DNA from: Nitrospira sp. UBA5699
GTDB taxonomy: Bacteria; Nitrospirota; Nitrospiria; Nitrospirales; Nitrospiraceae
Assembly: GCA_002420105.1 (NCBI GenBank)
Contig: DIHJ01000119.1
Span: 1 to 12,588, forward strand
Length of the DNA: 12,588 nt
Direction of reading: 5' to 3'
The notes below the pieces were generated by a model. It was not told the DNA's origin. It did no database searches and saw nothing but the letters and a program-made list of their open reading frames with translations. Below are positions 7,055 through 12,588 of this stretch, in pieces. Made by a program: the position numbers and the translations under genes. The number at the start of each line of letters is the position of its first letter. Position 1 is the stretch's first letter.

Positions 7055-8092
7055 ATGACGACCTATCGCGATGCAGGAGTCGATATCGACGCGGGCGACG
7101 AATTCGTCGATCGCATCAAGCCGCTCGTCCGCTCGACGTTCCGTCCCGAAGTCCTCGCGGATCTCGGCGGATTCGGCGGCCTCTTCCGCCTGCAGGCCAA
7201 GCAATACGAGGACCCCGTGCTGGTCTCCGGCACGGACGGGGTCGGCACCAAACTGAAGATCGCCTTCCTGATGGACAAGCACGACACGGTCGGCATCGAT
7301 CTGGTGGCGATGTGTGTGAACGACATCGCCGTCAGCGGCGCGGAACCGCTGTTCTTCCTCGATTACTTCGCCACGGGAAAACTCGCCGTGCCCAAGGCGC
7401 AGCAGGTGGTGTCCGGCATCGCCGAGGGCTGCCGGCAGGCCGGTTGCGCGCTGATCGGCGGGGAAACGGCCGAGATGCCGTCGTTCTACGCGGAGGGTGA
7501 ATACGACCTCGCCGGGTTTGCCGTCGGCGTCGTGGACCGGCCGGCGATCATCGACGGGAAAGGCATCAAGCCGGGGGACGCGCTCGTCGGGCTGGCCTCG
7601 ACCGGGCTGCACAGCAACGGCTATTCGTTGGCCCGCCGGGTGTTTTTCGACCAGGCCAAGCTGACGGTCGCCAGCCGGCTGCCGGAATTGGATCGACCGC
7701 TCGGCGAAGCGCTGCTGACGCCGACGCGGATCTATGCCAAACAGATCCTGGCGCTGATCCGTGAATGTCCGGTCAAAGGCATCGCGCACATTACCGGCGG
7801 CGGAATCACGGAGAACCTGCCGCGGGTGTTTCCGCAAGGGGTGCGGGCCAGGATCGACCGGAAAGCCTGGACCGTGCCGCCGTTGTTTCACGTGCTGAGC
7901 CGGCTGGGTCGGATCGATCGCGAGGAAATGTACCGGGTCTTCAACATGGGGATCGGGTTGATCCTGGTCGTGCCGGCCGATGCCGTGGCGGCCGTGCTTG
8001 CGAAGGCCGCTGCGCTGGGCGACCGGGGCTGGCAGATCGGGGAGATCGCGGCCTCGTCCGGCGATCAGCCGGAGGTGGAGTATGTCGAGTAA
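7055..8092 (+). CDS. purM: Phosphoribosylformylglycinamidine cyclo-ligase (AIR synthetase)
   Basis: The product (345 aa, the same length as E. coli PurM) carries out the ATP-dependent ring closure of FGAM to aminoimidazole ribonucleotide in cytoplasmic purine synthesis. Seen: the N-terminal YRDAGVDIDAGDEFVDRIKP, the conserved VSGTDGVGTKLKIAF, the VAMCVNDIAVSGAEPLFFLDY segment, GGETAEMPSFY, GLASTGLHSNGYSL, the HITGGGITENLPRV stretch, and FNMGIGLILVV near the C-terminus. These are the ATP and substrate-loop signatures of the family. The ATG at MTTYRDAG is chosen from family length. Its ribosome site is weak (only GGAT nearby). An in-frame GTG 30 codons upstream would add a non-homologous tail. 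It overlaps purN by 11 bases, so the two are co-translated. Confidence 0.95.
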   Translation: MTTYRDAGVDIDAGDEFVDRIKPLVRSTFRPEVLADLGGFGGLFRLQAKQYEDPVLVSGTDGVGTKLKIAFLMDKHDTVGIDLVAMCVNDIAVSGAEPLFFLDYFATGKLAVPKAQQVVSGIAEGCRQAGCALIGGETAEMPSFYAEGEYDLAGFAVGVVDRPAIIDGKGIKPGDALVGLASTGLHSNGYSLARRVFFDQAKLTVASRLPELDRPLGEALLTPTRIYAKQILALIRECPVKGIAHITGGGITENLPRVFPQGVRARIDRKAWTVPPLFHVLSRLGRIDREEMYRVFNMGIGLILVVPADAVAAVLAKAAALGDRGWQIGEIAASSGDQPEVEYVE

Positions 8093-8756
8093 GCGCGGGG
8101 CTCCGCTCCGCGTCGCCGTCCTGGCGTCGGGTCGCGGTTCCAATCTCCAGGCCGTCATCGATGCGATCGAGGCCGGGCAGGTTCAGGCGACGATCGTCGC
8201 GGTCATCAGCAACAAGAAGGACGCCGTGGCCCTGGAACGGGCCCGCAAGCACGGGCTCCCCGACATCTTCGTCGATCCCAAGCCCTTCACCGGGCGGCCC
8301 GACAGCCGCGAAGCCTATGACCGGGCGCTGCTGGACGTGCTCACACAGCGCGACGCGGAGCTGGTCCTCCTGGCTGGGTACATGAAAATCGTCACGGCGG
8401 TGCTGGTCGACGCCTACGCCAACCGCATGATGAACATTCATCCCTCGCTCCTGCCCTCGTTTCCCGGATTGGACGTGCAGAAGAAGGCGATCGACTGGGG
8501 CTGCAAGCTGGCCGGCTGCACCGTGCATTTCGTGACGGAGGGGGTCGATGAAGGGCCGATCATCCTCCAGGCCGCCGTGCCGATCCTCGACGACGACAAT
8601 CCTGAAACGCTGGCCGCGAGAATCCTCCGGCAGGAGCACATCATCTATCCCCGCGCGGTGCAGCTCTTTGCCGAGGGCCGGCTGCGCGTCGAAGGCCGAC
8701 TGGTGCGGATCGAGCAGGGGAAACCGGCCGGCGAGGCCTTGATCAGCCCCTCTTGA
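8082..8756 (+). CDS. purN: Phosphoribosylglycinamide formyltransferase (GAR transformylase)
   Basis: The product (224 aa; E. coli PurN is 212) transfers the formyl group of 10-formyltetrahydrofolate to glycinamide ribonucleotide, making formyl-GAR for purine synthesis. The fold opens with VAVLASGRGSNLQAVIDAIE, the phosphate-binding loop. The catalytic triad is visible as N118 and H120 in MMNIHPSLLPSFPG and D156 in TEGVDEGPIILQ. The folate-site loop (LLAGYMKIV, residues 96-104) is also conserved. The ATG lies inside the end of purM, with GGAGGTGGAG directly upstream inside purM, giving an 11-base overlap and coupled translation. The open frame extends about 34 codons further upstream but that is purM antisense-frame sequence. 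This is the last gene before the tRNA. Confidence 0.95.
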   Translation: MSSKRGAPLRVAVLASGRGSNLQAVIDAIEAGQVQATIVAVISNKKDAVALERARKHGLPDIFVDPKPFTGRPDSREAYDRALLDVLTQRDAELVLLAGYMKIVTAVLVDAYANRMMNIHPSLLPSFPGLDVQKKAIDWGCKLAGCTVHFVTEGVDEGPIILQAAVPILDDDNPETLAARILRQEHIIYPRAVQLFAEGRLRVEGRLVRIEQGKPAGEALISPS

Positions 8757-8777
8757 GTTCCGCGCCGCAAGTTGGAG

Positions 8778-8806
8778 TGGAGACTCGGAATCGGGTTGTG
8801 TATAAT
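8778..8806 (+). promoter_or_regulatory. Predicted promoter of the tRNA-Ala gene
   Basis: TGGAGA (8778-8783) and a perfect TATAAT (8801-8806) are 17 bases apart. The next gene downstream is the tRNA at 8926, so the precursor would have a 5' leader of about 113 bases. No convincing protein gene lies between. Confidence 0.5.
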
Positions 8807-8925
8807 GCAGTTTCCCGGGGACGCGAGCCACTTCCTCCCCGTTCTTCTACCGCAGCACAGAGCGTGCGCAATCATGCGCAACGAACCCTGCGGGATCCAT
8901 GCTCGCGTCGCCGGTTCCGCCGGGT

Positions 8926-9001
8926 GGGGGGCTAGCTCAGTTGGGAGAGCACTACGTTCGCAACGTAGGGGTCGGGGGTTCAACTCCCCTGCCCTCCACC
9001 A
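8926..9001 (+). tRNA. tRNA-Ala (anticodon CGC)
   Basis: The 76-base gene folds as a full cloverleaf. The acceptor stem is GGGGGGC (8926-8932) with GCCCTCC (8991-8997). It contains the G3-U70 wobble that identifies alanine tRNAs. The D arm begins GCTCAGTTGGGAGAGC. The anticodon stem is CTACG/CGTAG around TTCGCAA, with CGC at 8959-8961, decoding GCG. The T arm has GGGGG/CCCCT around TTCAACT. The discriminator is A and the CCA end is encoded (8999-9001). It stands alone at the end of the conserved gene block. AT-richer sequence starts immediately after it, consistent with tRNA genes being common island integration sites. Confidence 0.97.
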
Positions 9002-9185
9002 AAAATAATTGTTTACCTAAGGTAGATAACCTATCACTTCCTAGTCGCCGCGCACTTTGGTCCAGTTGATCGCTCCTTCCCCTAACTTCTTCCTGTCATT
9101 CACGGACTAGTTCGGCGAATGCCGCAACGGGACTTTGTTCGGTCTCCATGACATTGACATTGAGGCCTACTCACTGCTGTCCATG

Positions 9186-9233
9186 AAGCGAAGAGTGAAT
9201 GGCTTTCATGTCATGAAGCACTGAGTCGCTTTT
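9186..9233 (+). terminator. Imperfect long hairpin with T-run
   Basis: Outer arms AAGCGA (9186-9191) and TCGCTT (9226-9231) pair exactly. AGTG (9194-9197) can pair with CACT (9219-9222). The centre is a near-palindrome TTCATG-T-CATGAA (9205-9217). Four T residues (9230-9233) follow the stem. It resembles an intrinsic terminator or a small structured RNA, possibly ending transcripts from the tRNA promoter about 370 bases upstream. Confidence 0.3.
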
Positions 9234-9337
9234 CTCGCAGACCTCCGGCCTTCTGGCGGGTTCCTTTCCGAATGGACAACTACATTTGTCCACCCACATT
9301 GATTTCCGTGCCTCATCTTTGTAGGGGTTATGAGCCT

Positions 9338-9367
9338 CGTAATGAGAGGCCGGAACCTCTCGTTACG
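9338..9367. repeat. 12-bp inverted repeat with 6-base loop
   Basis: CGTAATGAGAGG (9338-9349) pairs with CCTCTCGTTACG (9356-9367) across the loop CCGGAA, with a single T-G wobble. It lies 65 bases upstream of the interrupted gene, so it could be a leader hairpin, an operator or a mobile-element end. There is no T-run. Confidence 0.55.
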
Positions 9368-9432
9368 CTTCGTTCGACAACGTACGAGATGACAGAGAGC
9401 TTCTTGGGTTTCAGCATTCGACAGGAGGTCAT

Positions 9433-10563
9433 ATGTTCAACGATCCGCACCGAATCCGCGTCTCGCGCCAGGATCTCTATGACAAAGTCTGGTCCGAACC
9501 AATGACCAAGCTCGCTCAGGAGTATGGGATATCGGATGTGGCACTTGCCAAGATCTGTCGGAAGCTCGACATTCCGTATCCCGGGCGAGGCTACTGGAGA
9601 AAAAACCAAACCGGCAAAGTTGTGAAACAAATTCCTCTTCCGCTGAACTCCGATTCGGCCAAGCAGTTCGCTACAATTCATTGGCGAGTCGAGCCACAAC
9701 CCGTGGAGGAGCTATCGGCAACAATGAAGGAAAGAATTCAATCAGAAGTCGCCGCTGAGCAGAAGATCGAGGTTCTTGACCGACTGGTCTCACCCCATCG
9801 ATTGCTGAAAGGCCGAATGACGGAGCTACGATCACCGAAAGTCGATAACTATGGTGCAATTTAGTCTGGTGGTCTGAGACAACTAAACCTTCGTGTGAGT
9901 CCCACGAGCCTCCAGCGGGCGCTGTGTATCATGAATACGCTGTTTAATGCTCTCGAGGTACGAGGCTACCAGCTCATCCTTCAGGAGGGTGTAAAATCGT
10001 CCCTTCGCGTGTGCATCGACGGGGAATTCATTCATTTTGGCTTGGAAGAAAAGTTTCAGCGAGCAGACCATCCGGATCGGAACAACGACCGTCTGCAGCC
10101 GTGGCAACGTCAACGCTACATGTATTTGCCGACCGGCAAGCTATTTCTGAAAATCGATGAATGGTGTACGCAGGGATTCCAGAAAATATGGTGTGACGGG
10201 AAAGCAACCAAACTCGAAGCCTGCTTGAATGGTTTCATCGTGGGTCTCATCAGCATTGCACAGGTTGTGAAGGCCGAACGCTTGAAACGAGAGAAAGAAC
10301 ATCTAGCCAGATTGGAGGCTGAAAAGCAGCGTTTGCTTGAAGAGCAGAGAAGGCAACAAGAGGAGAAGAGAAGGAACTATTTAATTCAGGATGCGGCGGC
10401 TTGGGCTCAGGCCCAGCAAATGCGGGCCTATATTGCGGCATTCAAAATCAAGCTGATGGCTCGGCATGGTGAGATTCGGCCCGGCTCTCAGGCGGATCAA
10501 TGGATCAGCTGGGCGTCCCGGCAAGCGGACTGCTTAGATCCCTTGGAGACTACTGCCTCCTAA
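9433..10563 (+). pseudogene. Gene of unknown function interrupted by one in-frame amber codon
   Basis: Without the TAG at 9862-9864 (codon 144) this would be one 376-codon frame. The N-terminal part has a helix-turn-helix-like segment (residues about 12-50: RQDLYDKVWSEPMTKLAQEY, then GISDVALAKICRKLDIP and GRGYWRK). The part after the stop starts in the same frame with NLRVSPTSLQRALCIMNTLF, continues with YMYLPTGKLFLKIDEW, and ends with a charged coiled coil (about 277-320, rich in Glu, Lys, Arg, Gln) and AAAWAQAQQMRAYIAAF. I recall uncharacterised proteins with these same two halves joined in one chain of about 350-400 aa, so I call it one gene. A strong AGGAGGT precedes the ATG. The downstream half has only a GTG at 9895 with no ribosome site. 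Product and role are unknown. Confidence 0.75.
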
Positions 10564-10587
10564 AGAGCTACATTGTGATCCTGAGGT

Positions 10588-10911
10588 CTACCGCCGGGCG
10601 CCAGCGACCTTCGGTCGTGTGAGAGTGAGCCGGCATGCGCTCGCCGTCAGCTCCAGTTTTCCCCCAAGTACGCCGAGGAGCTTCTGTAAGGTGGCCAGCG
10701 CGGGGAGGTGAGCCCCACTTTCCAGCCGCGCAATCTGCGGCTGTTTCATGCCCGTGCGCCTCGCTAGCTCCGTCTGGCTCAACCCGCGTCGCTCCCGTAG
10801 CTTCGCGAGCTCCACAGCGATTGCAACCTCCTGCTCGGCCTTGGCAAGCTCCTCGCCGAACCGCGAGTCCTTCTTAATCTGCTCATCGATATACTGTCTA
10901 TGCGTTTTCAT
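10588..10911 (-). CDS. XRE-family antitoxin, HigA-like
   Basis: The product (107 aa) should neutralise the toxin encoded just upstream and repress their shared promoter. Residues 1-35 are a charged helical region (KTHRQYIDEQIKKDSRFGEE) probably contacting the toxin. Residues about 36-88 form a Cro/C1-type helix-turn-helix (LRERRGLSQTELARRTGMKQ, then PQIARLESGAHLPALATLQK). The short basic tail (LTRPKVAGARR) is unlike the compact end of typical family members. The ATG overlaps the end of the toxin gene by 14 bases and has AAAGAGGT about six bases upstream. The order toxin then antitoxin is that of HigBA. It converges on the interrupted gene with 24 bases between. Confidence 0.88.
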   Translation of the reverse strand: MKTHRQYIDEQIKKDSRFGEELAKAEQEVAIAVELAKLRERRGLSQTELARRTGMKQPQIARLESGAHLPALATLQKLLGVLGGKLELTASACRLTLTRPKVAGARR

Positions 10912-11257
10912 CGGCTAACCTCTTTCTGATGTCCTCATACCGTTGTTCTGCAGTGGCGATGTCCCTGTCTCGCAGTTTCTGCCTTTTCTTTTGAATGGCG
11001 TGCAGGATGACAAATTGCTGACCGATCACTGCTCCGTAAAAGAACCGGTATTCATTGCCAGACCATTCCGGGCGCAGCTCCCAAATCTTCCCCCTGACAT
11101 GCGCCGCGATCGAGGCCGGAAGTCGTGTTCCGTCAGTTTCTAATCGACTGATGTATGCAAGGCATTTGGCCCGAGCCTCCTTCGACAATGCGTTGAGAAA
11201 TACCTCGATTGGCTTGTCGCCCTGCACTGTCTCATAGTACAACACTGACCAAGCCAT
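10898..11257 (-). CDS. RelE/HigB-type toxin (Gp49-like, DUF891)
   Basis: The product (119 aa from ATG 11257) is a probable ribosome-dependent mRNA interferase of a type II toxin-antitoxin pair. Visible family features are the N-terminal WSVLYYETVQGDKPIEVFL, the central KIWELRPEWSGNEYRFFYG, the strand QQFVILHAIQKKRQKL and the closing helix IATAEQRYEDIRKR. The basic residues around K90-K94 and R71 are those expected to act on mRNA in this fold. Size is normal (about 100-120 aa). The frame also has an ATG at 11275, but that codon lies in the spacer of the predicted promoter, so ATG 11257 is preferred. No Shine-Dalgarno precedes it and the predicted transcript begins almost at the codon, implying leaderless translation. 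Confidence 0.87.
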   Translation of the reverse strand: MAWSVLYYETVQGDKPIEVFLNALSKEARAKCLAYISRLETDGTRLPASIAAHVRGKIWELRPEWSGNEYRFFYGAVIGQQFVILHAIQKKRQKLRDRDIATAEQRYEDIRKRLADENA

Positions 11258-11265
11258 ACGGTCAG

Positions 11266-11294
11266 AATATAACATTTGTGTTATAGATGGTCAA
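11266..11294 (-). promoter_or_regulatory. Predicted sigma70 promoter of the toxin-antitoxin operon
   Basis: On the minus strand TTGACC (11294-11289) and TATATT (11271-11266) are exactly 17 bases apart, and each matches consensus at five of six positions. Only eight bases separate the -10 from the toxin ATG at 11257, so the start site falls at or one to two bases before it. The -35 overlaps the TGA of the preceding remnant gene (11291-11293). Confidence 0.7.
11268..11285. promoter_or_regulatory. Operator-like inverted repeat in the toxin-antitoxin promoter
   Basis: TATAACA (11268-11274) and TGTTATA (11279-11285) are perfect inverted arms separated by TTTG. The element fills the promoter spacer and covers part of the -10, where a bound repressor would block RNA polymerase. 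Autorepression by the HigA-like antitoxin is the expected use in this family; binding here is inferred. Confidence 0.65.
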
Positions 11295-11659
11295 GGGTGG
11301 GGGGGCTGCCTCTGAGAATGAATTTCACCTGCTTCGCAAATGTCGGCGTCAGGCTGCGATTGCAACCCCGTGAATTTCAAAGCGGAGCAGCGGAGCCAAC
11401 GACGGTTGGAGCGCCTGCCCTCCACGACCGTGCAGCTCGTAACCCCCTGTTTTTCCTTCACATGCGCCTCGAAATCCGCTATTAGGATCTCCGCCAAGCG
11501 ATCGACGATGAACTTGCGATCCTCAGCACTGAGCCGGTCCAACTGCGGCACGCCGAAGCCTTGCTCATAAGCAGGGCTCGCCTCGACGATGACGCGATCC
11601 AGCGGGGGACCCCCGAAATTTTGAAGCGCATTTTTTGCGCCCTCCCCCTCTTTGCTCAT
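11291..11659 (-). CDS. Small protein of unknown function, probably phage or island derived
   Basis: The product is 122 aa and I do not recognise it. Residues 1-75 look like real coding sequence: a polar start (MSKEGEGAKNALQNFGG), then PPLDRVIVEASPAYEQGFGV and a helical segment DRLSAEDRKFIVDRLAEILI. The last 45 residues (RRSNRRWLRCSALKF onward) are of poor composition and may be read-through after a lost original end. The ATG overlaps the stop of the upstream frame as ATGA, and GAGGCGAGGG lies just before it, so the two were probably one operon. The stop sits inside the -35 of the toxin promoter. Confidence 0.5.
   Translation of the reverse strand: MSKEGEGAKNALQNFGGPPLDRVIVEASPAYEQGFGVPQLDRLSAEDRKFIVDRLAEILIADFEAHVKEKQGVTSCTVVEGRRSNRRWLRCSALKFTGLQSQPDADICEAGEIHSQRQPPHP
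11414..11425 (+). repeat. 12-bp direct repeat of the tRNA-Ala 3' end
   Basis: CCTGCCCTCCAC at 11414-11425 also occurs at 8988-8999, covering the 3' acceptor strand of the tRNA. This is the geometry of a short attachment-site duplication. However, it is short, GC-rich and inside an open frame, so chance is quite possible. Confidence 0.25.
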
Positions 11660-12231
11660 TCGTCCCTCGCCTCGAAATCCCCCGAGCAATCGGCCTTGCT
11701 GGCCCGTGCTGCGGCGATCGGCTCGCGATCTTCCCCCGGAAGCGGACGGGAATCTCCATTTCGTCGCGTAGCGCACTCCCGCGCCATGTGTTCATCTTCC
11801 CCGATCGGTTTTTGCTCGCGGAGTTTCCGCAGCGCTTCGCTCAGATGGAGCTGAACCGGGAGGCATGACGCACAGAAGGGCAGCGGTTTCTCGACTCCGG
11901 GTTGCGCGACGACTGCCGCGTTACAGTTTTTCCCGAAGCGGGCCTCAGGCGTGATAATCCGCGCTTGGCAGCGCTTGGGCTGGCCGCCGACGTTTCCTTG
12001 CTCCACGTCCCTTGCCGGTTCGAGCCATTCTTTCCAAGGCTGCTCGTCGTTACCGTCGCGAAGCCATCGATGCAGGCCCTTCGGCTTGCAGCCGGATCGC
12101 GACACGTACTGGGCGTAGTGGCCGACGGCAACGAGCACCTGCGAGCGGTCGGCCTCCGACATGCTGTCCCATTTGCGAAGGGCTTGAGTTTTCCGGCTCA
12201 ATGCAGATTCGTGTGGGTGAATGGTCCTCAT
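11656..12231 (-). pseudogene. Truncated phage-type replication-protein-like ORF, start supplied by an IS end
   Basis: The frame encodes 191 aa. Residues about 13-70 (KTQALRKWDSMSEADRSQVL and GLHRWLRDGNDEQPWKEWLE) resemble the C-terminal tail of phage replication-initiation proteins, a helical W/R-rich segment. Residues 88-123 hold four cysteines (C88, C103, C120, C123; last pair CASC), a possible zinc site. The phage part lacks its expected N-terminal domain. The first 12 codons fall in what looks like the end of an ISL3-like element, and the ATG overlaps the transposase stop as ATGA. I infer an insertion that removed or displaced the 5' part of the gene. The C-terminal third is Arg/Ala/Glu-rich and poorly characteristic. 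The family call is recall without a search. Confidence 0.5.
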
Positions 12232-12567
12232 TTCCGAGAGAAGAAGGCGGTCAGAATCTTGAGCCGGAGATACTCCTCATCCCGATAGCCATAGGCGCGC
12301 CGTTGAATCACGCGAATCTTGTTATTTAGACCTTCGACGAATCCCAGCTTGACCTTGTTGCGGGGGTCGCAGTACGCCACGATGCCGTTCCAGTGCTTCT
12401 CGATCAAGGTGGCGAATTTCTCAAAGGGCCGCAGCCGTTGCCACTTGAGCTGCTCTCGCCAGCGGGTGAAGAACTGGCGCGCCCAGCCTTCCCGACGATA
12501 CGACCACAGTTGCCCGAACTCCTCCTTGAGCAGGTAGGCCGTGGCCAGGCGCGTGTTGGCCCGCAGG
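12195..12567 (-). mobile_element. Right end of an ISL3-like insertion sequence, partial
   Basis: The segment contains the transposase C-terminus, and 28 bases past its stop the plus-strand sequence GGCTCAATGC begins at 12195. It continues through a GTGTGGGTGA tract. That form resembles ISL3-family terminal inverted repeats as I remember them. The adjacent outer octamer AGTTTTCC (12187-12194) would be one copy of the 8-bp target duplication typical of the family. The other end is not present: either it lies beyond the window or the element is cut near 12568. Confidence 0.55.
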
Positions 12568-12569
12568 TG
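12228..12569 (-). pseudogene. ISL3-family transposase, C-terminal fragment
   Basis: About 113 codons are open without a start. They read LATAYLLKEEFGQLWSYRRE, then WARQFFTRWREQLKWQRLRP, FEKFATLIEKHWNGIVAYCD, KVKLGFVEGLNNKIRVIQRR, AYGYRDEEYLRLKILTAFFS and a short end. This is the C-terminus of the ISL3 DDE transposase domain. The final catalytic Glu lies in VEGLNNK, followed by the family's YGYR segment. ISL3 transposases are usually 400 aa or more, so at least two thirds is absent. A TGA (12570-12572) closes the frame upstream inside this sequence, so the fragment is interrupted or joined to something else within the window and cannot be a whole gene. Confidence 0.8.
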
Positions 12570-12588
12570 TCAAGGGTCACCCAAATTT
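12568..12588 (+). other. Possible end of a second mobile element
   Basis: At 12568 the transposase reading frame loses its similarity and meets a stop. From there the sequence starts TGTCAAGGGTCACCC and runs to the window edge. A TG-initiated tract at the exact break is what the end of another insertion sequence would look like. Only 21 bases are available, so this is a suggestion. Confidence 0.2.

Larger units (their letters stand above)
9002..9432. other. 431-base gene-free stretch after the tRNA
   Basis: No open frame here has family features or a good start. The sequence is visibly richer in A and T than the purine genes. It contains two inverted repeats described separately (9186-9231 and 9338-9367). 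No integrase remnant, direct repeat array or CRISPR was seen. The last ten bases or so before 9433 hold the AGGAGGT ribosome site of the next gene. Confidence 0.6.

Noticed and set aside
6785..8158. 457-codon open frame antisense to purM
   Set aside because: purM is unmistakable on the plus strand, and the antisense product is low-complexity.
8772..9008. Plus-strand frame covering the tRNA
   Set aside because: It is read through a clear tRNA-Ala gene and has no protein features.
9002..9170. Short minus-strand coding remnants just after the tRNA
   Set aside because: Frames are under 25 codons before stops, with no recognisable motif or ribosome site.
11273..11275. Upstream ATG of the toxin frame as the start
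   Set aside because: It lies between the -35 and -10 of the best promoter, so it would not be in the mRNA, and it has no ribosome site.
11902..12329. Plus-strand frames opposite the phage-like ORF
   Set aside because: They lack ribosome sites and motifs, and the minus strand carries the recognised transposase and phage-like tail.

Overview
The window is a bacterial chromosome segment. Bases 1 to about 9000 are GC-rich, tightly packed and housekeeping-like. The rest is lower-GC, gene-poor and accessory. The protein set fits Nitrospirota, most likely Nitrospira: a MazG/membrane-protein pair, a DUF1844 protein, NtrY/NtrX-type two-component proteins with no NtrB/NtrC beside them, a DUF4197 lipoprotein, PurM-PurN, and short tandem-repeat patches between genes. 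This assignment rests on recall of gene content and was not tested by a search.

Layout. A leftward mazG and a one-span membrane protein (96-1567) share a TGATG junction. They diverge from a small DUF1844 gene (1707-2096). Next comes a rightward signalling pair, a four-span membrane sensor kinase (2236-4578) and a sigma54-dependent response regulator (4681-6084). The two are separated by 102 bases holding a hairpin and an 8-bp tandem repeat. A leftward DUF4197 lipoprotein gene (6111-6821) converges on them. It diverges from the purine genes purM and purN (7055-8756), which overlap by 11 bases. A complete tRNA-Ala(CGC) gene with encoded CCA lies at 8926-9001.

The character changes at the 3' end of the tRNA. 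There are 431 bases without a convincing gene but with two strong inverted repeats. Then comes a gene of unknown function (9433-10563) split by one in-frame amber codon, with the reading frame and family features continuing past it. It converges on a leftward HigBA-like toxin-antitoxin pair. The pair has a strong sigma70-type promoter with a perfect inverted repeat between the -35 and -10, and the toxin mRNA is predicted to be leaderless. Upstream of it, on the same strand, are two small phage-like remnants and the C-terminal part of an ISL3-like transposase. The stop codon of each of these three frames is linked to the next start by an ATGA overlap.

How it fits together. The left 9 kb encodes nucleotide-pool cleaning (MazG), envelope-sensing transcription control (NtrY-NtrX type) and two steps of purine biosynthesis. 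The right 3.6 kb looks like a decaying island beside a tRNA: mobile-element debris, phage debris, a broken gene and an apparently intact toxin-antitoxin module. No integrase is visible. I see no clear new multi-gene system. The most interesting signals are the amber-interrupted gene, the compact toxin promoter/operator, and the IS end that seems to supply a start codon to a truncated phage gene.
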